A stretch of DNA of 64,000 nt from Caenimonas sedimenti (GCF_007833165.1 NZ_VOBQ01000003.1:218885-282884); one strand, 5' to 3'; positions 50,348-60,515 are shown, counted from the stretch's first letter. The notes: generated by a model from the letters alone, not told the origin. Numbers and translations are program-made.

Positions 50348-52255
50348 ATGATCCAGATCACGCTCCCCGACGGCTCGCGCCGTGAGTTCCCCGGCCCCGT
50401 GACGGTGGCCGAAGTCGCCGCCTCCATCGGCGCCGGCCTGGCCAAGGCCGCGCTGGCCGGCAAGGTCGACGGCAAGGTCGTCGACACGAGCCATCCCATC
50501 ACCGCCGACGCCAAGCTCGCGATCCTGACGGCCAAGGATCCTGAGGGGCTGGACGTCATCCGCCACTCGACGGCGCACCTGCTGGCCTATGCGGTGAAGG
50601 AGCTGTTTCCCGAAGCCCAGGTCACCATCGGACCGGTGATCGAGAACGGGTTCTTCTACGACTTCTCCTACAAGCGGCCTTTCACGCCCGAAGACCTGGT
50701 CGCCATCGAGAAGCGCATGGCGGAACTCGCGGCCAAGGACGAGCCCGTCACGCGGCGTGTGCTGCCGCGCGACGAGGCGGTGGCGCATTTCAAGGGTATG
50801 GGCGAGCACTACAAGGCCGAGATCATCGGCAGCATCCCGGCCGGCGAGGACGTTTCGCTGTACGCCGAGGGCGGCTTCGAGGATTTGTGCCGCGGGCCGC
50901 ACGTGCCGAGCACGGGCAAGCTGAAATTCTTCAAGCTCATGAAGGTGGCGGGCGCCTACTGGCGCGGCGACCACCGCAACGAGATGCTGCAACGCATCTA
51001 CGGCACGGCCTGGGCGACGAAGGACGAGCTGCAGCAGTACCTGACGATGCTGGAAGAGGCCGAAAAGCGCGACCACCGCAAGCTCGGCCGTGAGCTCGAC
51101 CTGTTCCACATCGACGACGTCGCGCCGGGCGTGGTGTTCTGGCACCCCAGGGGCTGGGCCATCTGGCAGGCCGTCGAGCAGTACATGCGGCAGGTCTACA
51201 AGGACACGGGCTACCAGGAAGTGAAGGGCCCGCAGATCCTCGACAAGAGCCTCTGGGAGAAGACGGGCCACTGGCAGAACTACCGCGAGAACATGTTCGT
51301 CACCGAGAGCGAAAAGCGCGACTACGCGCTCAAGCCGATGAACTGCCCCGGCCATGTGCTGATCTTCAAGTCGCACATGCGCAGCTACCGCGACCTGCCG
51401 CTGCGCTACGGTGAATTCGGCCAGTGCCACCGCAACGAGCCCTCCGGCGCCTTGCACGGCATCATGCGGGTGCGCGGTTTCACGCAGGATGACGGCCATG
51501 CCTTCGTGACGGAAGACCAGATCCTCGACGAATGCGTCGCCTACACCGCCAAGCTGCAGCAGGTCTACCGAGATTTCGGCTTCACGGACATCCTCTACAA
51601 GGTCGCCACGCGGCCGGAGAACCGCGTCGGCTCGGATGAGCTGTGGGACAAGGCCGAGCATGCGGTCATGGAGTCGCTGCGCCGCTCGGGTGTCGATTTC
51701 GTGGTGTCGCCGGGCGACGGCGCCTTCTACGGCCCGAAGATCGAATACACCCTGAAGGATGCCCTGGGCCGGCAGTGGCAGTGCGGCACGATGCAGGTGG
51801 ACTTCAATACGGCCGAGCGTCTGGGCGCCGAATACGTGACCGAAACCAGCGGCCGGGCCCACCCCGTCATGCTGCACCGGGCCATTGTGGGCAGCCTGGA
51901 GCGGTTCATCGGGATGTTGGTCGAACACCACGCCGGCGCGCTGCCGGCCTGGCTGGCGCCGGTGCAGGCGGTCGTGCTGAACATCACGGATTCGCAGTCC
52001 GATTACGCCCGGGAAGTCGCCAAAGCTCTGCAAAATCAAGGGCTTAGGGTGGAGCTCGACCTGCGCAACGAGAAAATAACGTATAAAATACGCGAGCATT
52101 CGTTGCAAAAGCCGCCTTACCTCCTCGTCGTCGGCGAGAAAGAGAGGGCGGCTGGTGCCGTCGCAGTGCGCGCCCGGGGCAATGTGGACCTCGGTGCGAT
52201 GTCCCTCGAAGCGTTCTCCCAAAGAGTCGCCTCCGACATCGCCAGCAAGAGCTGA
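50348..52255 (+). CDS. thrS: Threonine--tRNA ligase
   Basis: A 635-residue protein from the ATG at 50348 (the frame is open to 50309 but starts inside the terminator). Domains: TGS 1-62 ([20 protein letters not shown]), editing/SAD with [16 protein letters not shown] (HxxxH zinc-like motif), class II core ([40 protein letters not shown] with motif 2, and zinc-binding Cys/His residues), anticodon-binding domain at the C-terminus. Charges tRNA-Thr and edits Ser-tRNA-Thr. First gene of the thrS-infC-rpmI-rplT-pheST-ihfA block. Regulation is likely through the leader at 50213-50325. Confidence 0.97.
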   Translation: MIQITLPDGSRREFPGPVTVAEVAASIGAGLAKAALAGKVDGKVVDTSHPITADAKLAILTAKDPEGLDVIRHSTAHLLAYAVKELFPEAQVTIGPVIENGFFYDFSYKRPFTPEDLVAIEKRMAELAAKDEPVTRRVLPRDEAVAHFKGMGEHYKAEIIGSIPAGEDVSLYAEGGFEDLCRGPHVPSTGKLKFFKLMKVAGAYWRGDHRNEMLQRIYGTAWATKDELQQYLTMLEEAEKRDHRKLGRELDLFHIDDVAPGVVFWHPRGWAIWQAVEQYMRQVYKDTGYQEVKGPQILDKSLWEKTGHWQNYRENMFVTESEKRDYALKPMNCPGHVLIFKSHMRSYRDLPLRYGEFGQCHRNEPSGALHGIMRVRGFTQDDGHAFVTEDQILDECVAYTAKLQQVYRDFGFTDILYKVATRPENRVGSDELWDKAEHAVMESLRRSGVDFVVSPGDGAFYGPKIEYTLKDALGRQWQCGTMQVDFNTAERLGAEYVTETSGRAHPVMLHRAIVGSLERFIGMLVEHHAGALPAWLAPVQAVVLNITDSQSDYAREVAKALQNQGLRVELDLRNEKITYKIREHSLQKPPYLLVVGEKERAAGAVAVRARGNVDLGAMSLEAFSQRVASDIASKS

Positions 52256-52352
52256 TTCACCTTCCGGGACGAGTCTGCTTTCCTGCTCTGAAGCGCGGAC
52301 TGGGGCGGTTTCGCTGTCTGAGGACAGTCATTGATTTGAAGGAATAGAGACC

Positions 52353-52949
52353 ATCGCTACTGACTTTCGCGACCGCCGCCAACGCGAGGAACGCAAGCAC
52401 CGCCTGAACCGGGAAATCATGGCCCCGGAGGTCCGGCTCTCCGGGCCGAACAACGAGCCCCTGGGCATCGTCAGCCTGTCCGAAGCCCTGCGCATGGCAG
52501 GCGAGGCAGACGTTGACCTGGTCGAAATTGCCGCCACCGCCAACCCGCCCGTGTGCCGGTTGATGGACTACGGCAAGTTCAAGTACCAGGAGCAGAAGAA
52601 GGCGGCCGAGGCGAAGTCGAAGCAGAAGGTCATCGAGGTCAAGGAAGTCAAGTTCCGCCCGGGCACGGATGACGGCGACTACAACATCAAGTTGCGCAAC
52701 ATCCGCAGGTTCCTGGAAGAAGGCGACAAGTGCAAGATCACGCTCCGCTTCCGCGGCCGCGAGATCACGCACCAGGAAATCGGCATGGCGCTGTTGCAGC
52801 GCCTTCGGGACGACCTCGGGGACACCATCCTCGTGGAGCAGTTCCCCAAGCTGGAGGGCCGGCAGATGATCATGATGATCGCGCCGGGCAAGCGCAAGCC
52901 AAGCGCGCAGAAGGCCGCCGAAGCGGCGGCCGCGACGACGACGGCTTGA
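52353..52949 (+). CDS. infC: Translation initiation factor IF-3 (ATC start)
   Basis: A 198-residue protein. No ATG, GTG or TTG stands at the expected N-terminus; the best start is ATC at 52353 with AAGGA nine bases before, giving [21 protein letters not shown]. An internal ATG at 52419 gives 176 residues but cuts conserved sequence. IF3 N-domain ([21 protein letters not shown]) and C-domain ([33 protein letters not shown]) are intact. Rare AUU/AUC starts are known for infC and let IF3 repress its own translation by discriminating against non-AUG codons. Confidence 0.93.
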   Translation: MATDFRDRRQREERKHRLNREIMAPEVRLSGPNNEPLGIVSLSEALRMAGEADVDLVEIAATANPPVCRLMDYGKFKYQEQKKAAEAKSKQKVIEVKEVKFRPGTDDGDYNIKLRNIRRFLEEGDKCKITLRFRGREITHQEIGMALLQRLRDDLGDTILVEQFPKLEGRQMIMMIAPGKRKPSAQKAAEAAAATTTA

Positions 52950-53010
52950 GCGGGCAGGGGATCGGAAAGTTTTGAAGATCCACGGGCTGGTCGTCCGTGG
53001 TGAACAAAAA

Positions 53011-53083
53011 GGCGGGCGCAAGCCCGCCGCATTAGTGGCTCGGGGCCTCCAAGACGCGGAAACATCCGCGGCGCCTCACGAGC
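53011..53083 (+). promoter_or_regulatory. Structured leader of rpmI-rplT (candidate L20 operator)
   Basis: The 154 bases between infC and rpmI hold a stem GGCGGGC/GCCCGCC with a GCAA tetraloop (53011-53028), then an outer stem GCTCG (53038-53042)/CGAGC (53079-53083) enclosing CGCGG/CCGCG (53055-53059, 53066-53070). No T-run follows, so this is not a terminator. In E. coli L20 represses rpmI translation through such a leader. Homology of the RNA is inferred from position only. Confidence 0.45.
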
Positions 53084-53103
53084 ACAAATTAGAAGGAGCA
53101 GAA

Positions 53104-53307
53104 ATGCCCAAGATGAAGACCAAGAGCGGAGCGAAAAAGCGCTTCCGCGTCCGTCCCGGCGGGACGGTCAAGCGCGGCCAGGCCTTCAAGCGTCACATCC
53201 TGACCAAGAAGTCCACCAAGAACAAGCGCCACCTGCGCGGCCCTGTCAGCGTTCATGAGACCAACATGGGTCACATGGCGCAGATGCTGCCGTTCGCGGG
53301 CCTGTAA
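53104..53307 (+). CDS. rpmI: 50S ribosomal protein L35
   Basis: A 67-residue basic protein, [20 protein letters not shown] and [13 protein letters not shown], the full L35 length. AGAAGGAG precedes the ATG by nine bases. It is translationally close to rplT (26-base gap) in the standard infC-rpmI-rplT order. Confidence 0.97.
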   Translation: MPKMKTKSGAKKRFRVRPGGTVKRGQAFKRHILTKKSTKNKRHLRGPVSVHETNMGHMAQMLPFAGL

Positions 53308-53333
53308 CCACCAGACGAAGAAGGAGAACACAC

Positions 53334-53693
53334 ATGCCTCGCGTCAAACGTGGTGTCACGGCTCGCGCCCGACACAAGAAGGTCCTCGCACTCGCCAAGG
53401 GTTTCCGCGGCCGCCGCGGTAACGTCTACCGCATCGCCAAAGAAGCGGTGATGAAGGCGGGGCAGTATGCCTACCGCGACCGCCGCGCCAAGAAGCGCGT
53501 CTTCCGTCAGCTGTGGATCGCGCGTATCAACGCCGCGGCCCGCGCCAACGGCCTGACCTACAGCCAGTTCGCCAACGGGATCCGCAAGGCCGGCATCGAC
53601 ATCGACCGCAAGGTCCTCGCCGATATCGCCTATCACGACCCCGCCGCGTTTACCGGCATCGTGGAACAAGTCAAGGCCAAGCTGGCTGCCTGA
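53334..53693 (+). CDS. rplT: 50S ribosomal protein L20
   Basis: A 119-residue protein: [42 protein letters not shown] and [20 protein letters not shown]20 is an early assembly protein and in many bacteria the repressor of its own operon. AGAAGGAGA lies just upstream. Followed by a terminator-like hairpin and pheS. Confidence 0.98.
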   Translation: MPRVKRGVTARARHKKVLALAKGFRGRRGNVYRIAKEAVMKAGQYAYRDRRAKKRVFRQLWIARINAAARANGLTYSQFANGIRKAGIDIDRKVLADIAYHDPAAFTGIVEQVKAKLAA

Positions 53694-53724
53694 GTCGGTC
53701 CACACTACCCAGGCAACACACTCC

Positions 53725-53760
53725 AGAGGCTAGGGCTTGCAAGGGCGCTAGCCTCTTTTT
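53725..53760 (+). terminator. Terminator/attenuator between rplT and pheS
   Basis: AGAGGCTAG (53725-53733)/CTAGCCTCT (53748-53756), nine perfect pairs with a 14-base loop, ending in T6 (53755-53760). It stops only six bases before the pheS ATG, so it covers the pheS ribosome-binding region. No Phe-rich leader ORF is visible in the 72-base gap, unlike E. coli pheM. Confidence 0.85.
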
Positions 53761-53765
53761 CATTT

Positions 53766-54827
53766 ATGACCACGAACGATCTGGCTTCCGTCGTCGAGAG
53801 CGCCCGCAGCGCATTCGCGGGTGCCTCCACGCCAGCCGACCTGGAAAACGCCAAGGCGCAGTTCACCGGCAAGGCCGGCCGCATCACCGAGCTGATGAAG
53901 GGCCTGGGCGCGCTGCCCGTGGACGAGAAGAAGGCGCGCGGCGCCGCGATCAACCAGGCCAAGCAGGCGATCGAGCAGGCGCTCGCCGAGCGCCGCCAGG
54001 CCCTGGCGGACGCCGAGCTCGAAGCGCAATTGAAAGCGGAAGCGCTCGATGTCTCCCTGCCCGGCCGACTGCGCGAACCCGGCGGGCTGCACCCGGTCAG
54101 CCTGACCATGGAGCGCATCGAGCAGATCTTCGCCAGCATGGGCTTCGACGTGGCCGACGGCCCCGAGGTCGAAAGCGACTGGCACAGCTTCACCTCGCTG
54201 AACAACCCGCCGAACCATCCGGCGCGGTCGATGCAGGACACGTTCTACGTCGACATGCAGGGCGACGACGGCATCCACTACAACCTGCGCCCGCACACCA
54301 GCCCGATGCAGGTGCGCTACGCCCACCAGCACGTCAAGAAGTTCGCCGAAGCGGTGAAGCGCGGTGAGGCCATGCCCGAGATCCGCGTCATCGCCCCGGG
54401 CCGCACCTACCGCGTCGACAGCGACGCCACCCACTCGCCGATGTTCCACCAGTGCGAAGGCCTGTGGCTGGGCGAGAACGTGAGCTTCAAGGACCTGAAG
54501 GTCGTCTTCACGGACTTCTGCCGCACCTTCTTCGAGAGCGACGACCTGGCGCTGCGGTTCCGGCCCAGCTTCTTTCCGTTCACCGAGCCCAGCGCCGAGA
54601 TCGACATCCAGTTCCAGAGCGGGCCGCTGGCCGGCCGCTGGCTCGAGGTCGCGGGTTCCGGCCAGGTGCACCCGACCGTGGTGCGCAACATGGGCCTGGA
54701 CCCCGAGAAGTTCATCGGTTTCGCTTTCGGCATGGGCCCGGACCGCCTGACCATGCTGCGCTATGGCGTGAACGACCTGCGCCTGTTCTTCGATGGCGAC
54801 ATCCGTTTCCTCCAGCAATTCCGCTAA
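53766..54827 (+). CDS. pheS: Phenylalanine--tRNA ligase alpha subunit
   Basis: A 353-residue protein. N-terminal coiled-coil (residues 1-90), then class II core: [76 protein letters not shown] and [21 protein letters not shown]. Phe-binding residues sit in the FPFTEPS and FGMGPDR parts. Forms an (alpha-beta)2 tetramer with PheT. No Shine-Dalgarno is visible because the terminator hairpin and T-run abut the ATG, which is odd for a well-expressed gene. Confidence 0.97.
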   Translation: MTTNDLASVVESARSAFAGASTPADLENAKAQFTGKAGRITELMKGLGALPVDEKKARGAAINQAKQAIEQALAERRQALADAELEAQLKAEALDVSLPGRLREPGGLHPVSLTMERIEQIFASMGFDVADGPEVESDWHSFTSLNNPPNHPARSMQDTFYVDMQGDDGIHYNLRPHTSPMQVRYAHQHVKKFAEAVKRGEAMPEIRVIAPGRTYRVDSDATHSPMFHQCEGLWLGENVSFKDLKVVFTDFCRTFFESDDLALRFRPSFFPFTEPSAEIDIQFQSGPLAGRWLEVAGSGQVHPTVVRNMGLDPEKFIGFAFGMGPDRLTMLRYGVNDLRLFFDGDIRFLQQFR

Positions 54828-54832
54828 GCCCC

Positions 54833-57250
54833 ATGCAATTCCCAGAGTCGTGGCTTCGCGCCTTTTGCAACCCACCGTTGTCTGCCCAGGAAATCGCCGA
54901 CACGCTCACCATGGGCGGGTTGGAGGTGGAAGAACTCCGCCCGGTCGCGCCGCCGTTCACGAAGGTCGTCGTTGGTGAGATCAAGGAAGCCGCCCAGCAC
55001 CCCAATGCTGACCGCCTGCGGGTCTGTCAGGTGGACGTGGGGCAGGGCGCACTGCTGAACATCGTCTGCGGCGCGCCGAATGCGCGCGTCGGGATCAAAG
55101 TGCCCTGCGCGCTGGTGGGCGCCGAATTGCCGCCCGGCGAGGACGGCCAGCCCTTCGCCATCAAACTGGGCAAGCTGCGCGGCGTCGAGAGCCAGGGCAT
55201 GCTGTGCTCCGCGCGTGAGCTGAAGCTGAGCGACGACCATGGCGGCCTGCTGGAACTGGACGCCGGAGCCCGGCTGGGCCAGGACGTCCGGGAGACGCTG
55301 CAGCTCGACGATCACGTCTTCACGCTCAAGCTCACGCCGAACCTGGCGCATGCCCTCAGCGTCTACGGCGTGGCTCGCGAACTGGCGGCGCTGACCGGCG
55401 CGCCCCTTGTTCAGCCCGCGTTCCCACCAGTCCCGCCGGTGCACGACGCGAAGCTCAAGGTGAAGGTCAGCGCGCCCGACCTGTGCGGCCGCTTCTCTGG
55501 CCGCATCATCCGCAATGTGGACACCACCGCGAAGACGCCGCAATGGATGGTGGACCGCCTGGCCCGCTGCGGCCAGCGCAGCGTGACCGCCCTGGTCGAC
55601 ATTTCCAATTACGTGATGTTCGAATTCGGACGGCCTTCGCACATCTTCGATTACGACAAGATCCACGGCGCCCTCGACGTGCGCTGGGGCCGCCCTGGCG
55701 AGCAGCTGAAGCTGCTGAACGGCACCACCATCGAGGTGGACGGCAAGGTCGGCGTCATCGCGGACGATGTCGAGGTGGAATCGCTCGCCGGCATCATGGG
55801 TGGCGACGCGACGGCCGTTTCGGACGCGACCCGCAATGTCTACGTGGAGGCGGCCTTCTGGTGGCCCGAGGCGGTGCAGGGGCGTTCGCGCCGCTACAAC
55901 TTCTCCACCGATGCCGGTCACCGCTTCGAGCGCGGGGTCGACCCGAGCCTGACCGTCGAGCACATCGAGCACATCACCCGGCTCATCCTCGATATCTGCG
56001 GCGGCGAAGCGGGGCCCATGGACGACCAGGTCGTCCAGCTGCCCGAGCGCAAGCCCGTCCACATGCGGGTGGCGCGCGCGGCCAAGGTCATCGGCATGCC
56101 CGTGACCGAAGCGCAGTGCCTTGACGCGTTCCGGCGCCTCGGACTGCCGGCGCAAGCCGACCGCGGCAATGTGACCGTCACGCCGCCCGCGTACCGCTTT
56201 GACCTGACGATCGAGGAAGACCTGATCGAGGAGGTCGTGCGCATCGTCGGCTACGCGAACCTGCCCACCACGCCGCCGCTGGCGCCGATCACCGCCAAGC
56301 TGCCGCCCGAGAACCGCCGCAACCGGTTTGCCACGCGACGCCTGCTGGCGGCGCTGGGCTACCAGGAAACCATCAATTTCAGTTTCGTCGAAGCGCACTG
56401 GGAGCGTGACCTCGCCGGCAACGCCAACCCGATCCAGCTGCTGAACCCGATTGCCAGCCAGATGAGCGTGATGCGCTCCTCCCTGCTCGGCTCCTTGCTG
56501 CAGGTGCTGAAGTTCAACCTGGACCGCAAGGCCGAGCGCGTGCGCGTGTTCGAACTGGGCCGCGTGTTCGCGCGCGACGCCGGCGTGCCGACCAGCGACA
56601 CCACGGTCCATGGCGTGCGCCAGCCGATGAAGGTGGCCGGGCTGGCCTATGGCGAGCCGGACGGATTGCAGTGGGGCCGCAAGACGCCGGGGAGCGATTT
56701 CTACGACGCCAAGGGGGACGTCGAGGCGCTCCTGTCCCCCGCGCGCGCTGAGTTCGTGGCCGCCAGCCATCCGGCGCTGCACCCGGGGCGCTGCGCCGCG
56801 ATCCTGCTCGGCGGCCGCCAGGTCGGCGTGGTGGGCGAGCTGCACCCGCGCTGGCGCCAGCAATGGGAGCTGCCACACCCGCCGGTGCTGTTCGAGCTGG
56901 ATCTCGAGGCCGTCACCGAGAGGCGGATCCCGGTGTTCGAGCCCGTGCCCAAGTTCCAGCCGGCGGAGCGCGACATCGCCGTCATCGTGGCCGACAACGT
57001 GGACCATGCGGCGTTGATGGCCGCGATCCATGCGGCCGACACGAAGGGCCTGCTGCGCGATGCCTGGCTGTTCGACGTCTACAAGCCGAAGCAGGCCACG
57101 CCCGCGCTGGCAGCCAACGAAAAAAGCCTGGCGGTGCGCTTGACGCTGGCGAGTGCCGAAGCCACACTGACCGACGAACAGATCGATGCGGCGGTGCGCG
57201 CGGTGGTCGAGCGCATCGCCGGCGATCTCGGTGGCCGCCTGAGGGGATGA
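54833..57250 (+). CDS. pheT: Phenylalanine--tRNA ligase beta subunit
   Basis: An 805-residue protein starting at ATG 54833, five bases after pheS. Domains in order: tRNA-binding OB fold ([24 protein letters not shown]), B3/B4 editing domain ([44 protein letters not shown]), B5 ([17 protein letters not shown]), and the core and anticodon-binding FDX-ACB domain at the C-terminus ([23 protein letters not shown]). Edits mischarged Tyr-tRNA-Phe. Cotranslated with pheS and followed by ihfA. Confidence 0.97.
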   Translation: MQFPESWLRAFCNPPLSAQEIADTLTMGGLEVEELRPVAPPFTKVVVGEIKEAAQHPNADRLRVCQVDVGQGALLNIVCGAPNARVGIKVPCALVGAELPPGEDGQPFAIKLGKLRGVESQGMLCSARELKLSDDHGGLLELDAGARLGQDVRETLQLDDHVFTLKLTPNLAHALSVYGVARELAALTGAPLVQPAFPPVPPVHDAKLKVKVSAPDLCGRFSGRIIRNVDTTAKTPQWMVDRLARCGQRSVTALVDISNYVMFEFGRPSHIFDYDKIHGALDVRWGRPGEQLKLLNGTTIEVDGKVGVIADDVEVESLAGIMGGDATAVSDATRNVYVEAAFWWPEAVQGRSRRYNFSTDAGHRFERGVDPSLTVEHIEHITRLILDICGGEAGPMDDQVVQLPERKPVHMRVARAAKVIGMPVTEAQCLDAFRRLGLPAQADRGNVTVTPPAYRFDLTIEEDLIEEVVRIVGYANLPTTPPLAPITAKLPPENRRNRFATRRLLAALGYQETINFSFVEAHWERDLAGNANPIQLLNPIASQMSVMRSSLLGSLLQVLKFNLDRKAERVRVFELGRVFARDAGVPTSDTTVHGVRQPMKVAGLAYGEPDGLQWGRKTPGSDFYDAKGDVEALLSPARAEFVAASHPALHPGRCAAILLGGRQVGVVGELHPRWRQQWELPHPPVLFELDLEAVTERRIPVFEPVPKFQPAERDIAVIVADNVDHAALMAAIHAADTKGLLRDAWLFDVYKPKQATPALAANEKSLAVRLTLASAEATLTDEQIDAAVRAVVERIAGDLGGRLRG

Positions 57251-57293
57251 CGCATTGGCCGACCTGACAACAACAAGAACGCGAGAGGACATC

Positions 57294-57635
57294 ATGGAGT
57301 TTGCCGTCGAGAGCCTGGAGACGCCGGCACTCACCAAGGCCCAGCTCGCGGAGCTGCTGTTCGAGCAGATCGGCCTGAACAAGCGCGAGTCGAAGGACAT
57401 GATCGACGCGTTCTTCGACCTCATCGCCGCCAGCCTGGTGGATGGCCAGGACGTCAAGATTTCCGGGTTCGGCAATTTCCAGATCCGCACCAAGGCGCCG
57501 CGGCCGGGCCGCAACCCGCGCACGGGGGAGGCGATCCCCATCGACGCGCGCCGGGTCGTCACGTTCCACGCCAGCCACAAGCTCAAGGAGCAGATCCAGG
57601 GCGCCGGCGGTCCCACCGACCCCAATCCGGGGTAG
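57294..57635 (+). CDS. ihfA: Integration host factor alpha subunit
   Basis: A 113-residue protein from the ATG at 57294 with GAGAGGA eight bases before; a TTG at 57255 would add 13 residues. [29 protein letters not shown] and [43 protein letters not shown] are the HU/IHF fold, with the beta-arm Pro ([10 protein letters not shown]) that kinks DNA. The pheT-ihfA order is standard. Confidence 0.95.
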   Translation: MEFAVESLETPALTKAQLAELLFEQIGLNKRESKDMIDAFFDLIAASLVDGQDVKISGFGNFQIRTKAPRPGRNPRTGEAIPIDARRVVTFHASHKLKEQIQGAGGPTDPNPG

Positions 57636-57769
57636 AGCGGATGGCTGGGCGGGGATGACCGTCCGGCACCCGAAAAAGCAACGCCTGGCGGCAGGCCGGC
57701 GGGGCGGTCTTTGCTTCCGGCACCAGTTAGAGTAACCTAGCAGCTTTCTCTCCTACAAGATTGATTTCA

Positions 57770-58216
57770 ATGGAGAAAGGCCTCCCAGCCATACCCGCCA
57801 AGCGCTACTTCACCATCGGTGAGGTCAGCGAGCTATGCGGCGTCAAGCCGCACGTGCTACGGTATTGGGAGCAGGAATTCACGCAGTTGCGGCCCATGAA
57901 GCGCCGCGGCAACCGCCGTTACTACCAGCATCACGAGGTGCTGATGATCCGGCGCATCCGGGACCTGCTGTACGACCAGGGCTTCACGATCAGCGGCGCG
58001 CGCAACAAGCTGCAGGAGATCGTGCAGGTCGAGCGCGACAAGCGCCGCGCCGGTGAAGTCATGCTCGAAGGGGTGGAAGTGATCGAGATGGACGACTCCC
58101 CGATCGAGGCCTTCGACGACGGCCCCGCCGAGGAGCGCGAAATGATGACGCAGAAGCTGCAGTTGCTGAAGCGCGAACTGTTCGAGATCCGTGACTTGCT
58201 GAACGCGGTGCATTGA
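57770..58216 (+). CDS. MerR-family regulator (ihfA-linked)
   Basis: A 148-residue protein. MerR HTH (YFTIGEVSELCGVKPHVLRYWEQEFTQLRPMKRRGNRRYYQHHEVLMIRRIRDLLYDQGFTISGARNKL) with a ~60-residue helical, acidic tail (MDDSPIEAFDDGPAEEREM...LKRELFEIRDLL) and no metal-binding cysteines. This subtype follows ihfA in many betaproteobacteria. Its target genes and ligand are unknown. The frame starts at a TTG at 57761, but ATG at 57770 is preferred. Confidence 0.93.
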   Translation: MEKGLPAIPAKRYFTIGEVSELCGVKPHVLRYWEQEFTQLRPMKRRGNRRYYQHHEVLMIRRIRDLLYDQGFTISGARNKLQEIVQVERDKRRAGEVMLEGVEVIEMDDSPIEAFDDGPAEEREMMTQKLQLLKRELFEIRDLLNAVH

Positions 58217-58257
58217 TGTGCGGGCACGGCCCGCCGTGCTGGCTATAATGGCGGGCT

Positions 58258-58334
58258 CGGCGTGTAGCGCAGCCTGGTAGCGCACTTGCATGGGGTGCAA
58301 GGGGTCGCGAGTTCGAATCCCGCCACGCCGACCA
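58258..58334 (+). tRNA. tRNA-Pro (GGG anticodon)
   Basis: 77 nt with encoded CCA. Acceptor CGGCGTG/CACGCCG, D-arm with GCGC, anticodon stem CTTGC/GCAAG with loop ATGGGGT, anticodon GGG at 58292-58294, T-loop TTCGAATC. Reads CCC and CCU proline codons. A -10 like TATAAT at 58244-58249 lies 9 bases ahead of the mature 5' end. Followed by a terminator at 58346. Confidence 0.97.
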
Positions 58335-58345
58335 GCGACATCAGC

Positions 58346-58385
58346 AAGCCGGCAGGTCCTTCGGGGTCTGCCGGCTTCGTCTTTT
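58346..58385 (+). terminator. Terminator after tRNA-Pro
   Basis: AAGCCGGCAG (58346-58355)/CTGCCGGCTT (58368-58377), ten perfect pairs, with loop GTCCTTCGGGGT and then CGTCTTTT. It ends 51 bases after the tRNA CCA. Confidence 0.88.
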
Positions 58386-58496
58386 GGGGTTGCGGGTATA
58401 AGCGGTGATATGCAGCACAAGAGGGCTGCACAAGCGGGCATAAAATGATCGAGCATGCGCCGAGACGAAAACATAACCGGGGACTGAGCCGCCACC

Positions 58497-59390
58497 GTGC
58501 CCACTGTCGTATTCGCTGACCTGGTCGGGAGCACCGGCATCTTCGAGCGGCTCGGCGACGAGACCGCCGGGCGCTTCGTCACCCAGCTCACCACGGCGCT
58601 CTCCAAGACGTTCGAACAGCACAACGGCCGCGTGGTCAAGCTGCTCGGGGACGGTTTGTTCGTCGTATTCCCGGTGGAAGGCGATGCGTTGACGGCCTGC
58701 GTGGCGATCCAGAAGCGGCTGGTCGAAAAGCCGCTGGTGCCGGGCGGCCTGGGCAATCCGGTCCAGATGCAGATGGGCATCGAGTCGGGCGAGGTGGTGG
58801 AGATCGAAGGTGACTGCTACGGCGACGCCGTCAACAGTGCCGCCCGCCTGGCCGACCTGGCCGGTGCCGACCAGATCCTCACCACGCAGCGCGTGCGCGA
58901 TGCGCTGAGCGCCGCCCACCAGGCCCAGTTGCGCAGCCTGGGGCCGATGTACCTGCGCGGCAAGACCGAGGCGTCGGAAGTCTTCAGCGTGCAATGGCAG
59001 CCCGAACACGAAACCGACGCCACCGTGATGGGCGCGTCGATGTTCTCGCCGCCCTCACAGCAGGGCCACCTCGAGGTCACTGCCGCGGGGCAGACCGTGC
59101 GGCTCACCCCCCGCAGCGAGCGCATGACGCTCGGCCGCTCCACCTCGGCCAGCCTGTCCGTGAACGACTCGCGCGTGTCCCGCATCCACGCCACCATCGA
59201 ATGGCGGGGCGGCCAGTACGTGCTGAGCGACGTCTCGAGCTTCGGCACCTGGGTCTACGTGGGCAACCAGAGCGAGCCGGTGGTGTTGCGCCGCACCGAG
59301 CTCTACCTCGTGGGCAACGGCCAGATCACGTTCGGCTGCGAACGCGAAGCGGAAGACGCCCCATCGGCGCATTTCGCGGTCAAGGCCTGA
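58497..59390 (+). CDS. Class III adenylate/guanylate cyclase fused to FHA domain
   Basis: A 297-residue soluble protein from a GTG at 58497. Cyclase domain ~1-165: Asp8 (VVFADLVGST) and Asp52 (KLLGDGLFVVF) are the metal ligands, and YGDAVNSAARLADLAGADQI is the dimer-interface segment. A C-terminal FHA domain (~195-297) has MTLGRSTSASLSVNDSRVSRIHATIEW with the GR...S..H phosphothreonine-binding motif. FHA should dock the cyclase on a phosphoprotein, likely the Ser/Thr kinase two genes later. No Shine-Dalgarno stands out. Confidence 0.9.
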   Translation: MPTVVFADLVGSTGIFERLGDETAGRFVTQLTTALSKTFEQHNGRVVKLLGDGLFVVFPVEGDALTACVAIQKRLVEKPLVPGGLGNPVQMQMGIESGEVVEIEGDCYGDAVNSAARLADLAGADQILTTQRVRDALSAAHQAQLRSLGPMYLRGKTEASEVFSVQWQPEHETDATVMGASMFSPPSQQGHLEVTAAGQTVRLTPRSERMTLGRSTSASLSVNDSRVSRIHATIEWRGGQYVLSDVSSFGTWVYVGNQSEPVVLRRTELYLVGNGQITFGCEREAEDAPSAHFAVKA

Positions 59391-59408
59391 CCGGCAGGAC
59401 CCCTCCCC

Positions 59409-60515
59409 GTGGCGCTGGAACTGCACATCGCCGGCCCGGGCCTGGACTTCACGCGCCGGCTCAACCCGGGCGACCCCGCGCTCATCCTGGGGCGTGACCC
59501 TGACTGCACGATCTGCCTGGCCGACCCGGAGCGCAATGTGTCGCGCCGGCACCTGAGTGTCTGGAACGAGGCCGAGCAGCTGCACTTCCACGTCCTGTCC
59601 GTCGTGAACGGGGTCGACCTCCCGGGCGGCGAGGTGCCGCCCGGCGGCCGCGGCGTACTCCATGTTGGTGAAGCCCTGCTGCTGTCGTCCTATCGCGTCA
59701 CCGTCTCGATGGTTTCCGGCGACGCGCCAGCGGCGGACCCCTGGGAGATGCTCGAGCGCGAGACCGCCAATTCCACCTCGGCGGTCCGCGGGATGATGGA
59801 GGCGATGGACACCGTGCCGGCGCCCACGGACGACGATCCGTTCGGTGACTGGGGCTTCGGCAGCACGTTCGGCCCGGGCTCGCCCAGCGGCGCGCTGCAT
59901 GCCGACAGCCTCGGGGCCGCGACGGATTTGAAGTCGTTCTTCCAGGGCCTCGGTCTCGATCCCACGCGCGCGCCCGCGTTGAGCGACGGCGAGTTGGAAA
60001 CCATCGGCCGCCTGACGCGCATCGCGCTGGCGGGGCTGATGCAGGCCGCGCAGGGCGCCTCCGCGACCAAGCAGGAGCTGCACGCCGAAGACCGCACCAT
60101 GATCGGCGCCAAGGACAGCAACCCCTTGCGGATGGACATGCCGCCGGAGGCCAAGCTTTTCTACCTGTTCGGCGGCCGCATCGCCGCGGCCGGTTTCGTG
60201 CAGCCCGACCGTGCCGTCGGCGACATCGTGGCGGACGTGCTGGCGCACCAGCAGGCGGTCGCCCTCGCATCGCGCGAAGCCGTGCGCGGAACGCTGGATG
60301 AGTTCAATCCGGAGACCCTGAAGACGCGCCTGCTGGGCACCGGAGGACGCCTCTTCGAGTCGTCCCGGGCCTGGGACGCCTTCGTCAAGGATTACGGCGA
60401 ACAGAGCCAGGTGATGGAGCAATGGGTGCAGCGCGTGCTGGACCGCCACTTCGTCGATGCCTACATCCGGGAGTTCCTCCGTGTGAAACGCGACACAGCC
60501 GCCAAACGACGGTGA
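59409..60515 (+). CDS. FHA-domain protein, TagH/T6SS FHA-like
   Basis: A 368-residue protein from a GTG at 59409. N-terminal FHA (LILGRDPDCTICLADPERNVSRRHLSVW), a low-complexity linker (~100-180), and a C-terminal helical domain (TDLKSFFQGLGLDPTRAPALSDGELETIGRLTRIALAGLMQA then RSVLRLMLGGTG-like segments) that matches the type VI secretion-associated FHA (TagH/Fha1 C-term) family. No T6SS structural gene is nearby, so this may be a stand-alone module regulated by the adjacent kinase. Confidence 0.85.
   Translation: MALELHIAGPGLDFTRRLNPGDPALILGRDPDCTICLADPERNVSRRHLSVWNEAEQLHFHVLSVVNGVDLPGGEVPPGGRGVLHVGEALLLSSYRVTVSMVSGDAPAADPWEMLERETANSTSAVRGMMEAMDTVPAPTDDDPFGDWGFGSTFGPGSPSGALHADSLGAATDLKSFFQGLGLDPTRAPALSDGELETIGRLTRIALAGLMQAAQGASATKQELHAEDRTMIGAKDSNPLRMDMPPEAKLFYLFGGRIAAAGFVQPDRAVGDIVADVLAHQQAVALASREAVRGTLDEFNPETLKTRLLGTGGRLFESSRAWDAFVKDYGEQSQVMEQWVQRVLDRHFVDAYIREFLRVKRDTAAKRR

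Noticed and set aside
50164..50348. T-box riboswitch or tRNA-like element before thrS
   Set aside because: No T-box consensus or tRNA cloverleaf is visible, and T-boxes are essentially absent from betaproteobacteria. A Thr-codon leader peptide explains the terminator better.
58258..58496. Integration site at tRNA-Pro
   Set aside because: No repeat of the tRNA 3' end and no integrase are seen nearby. The downstream genes look chromosomal in composition.
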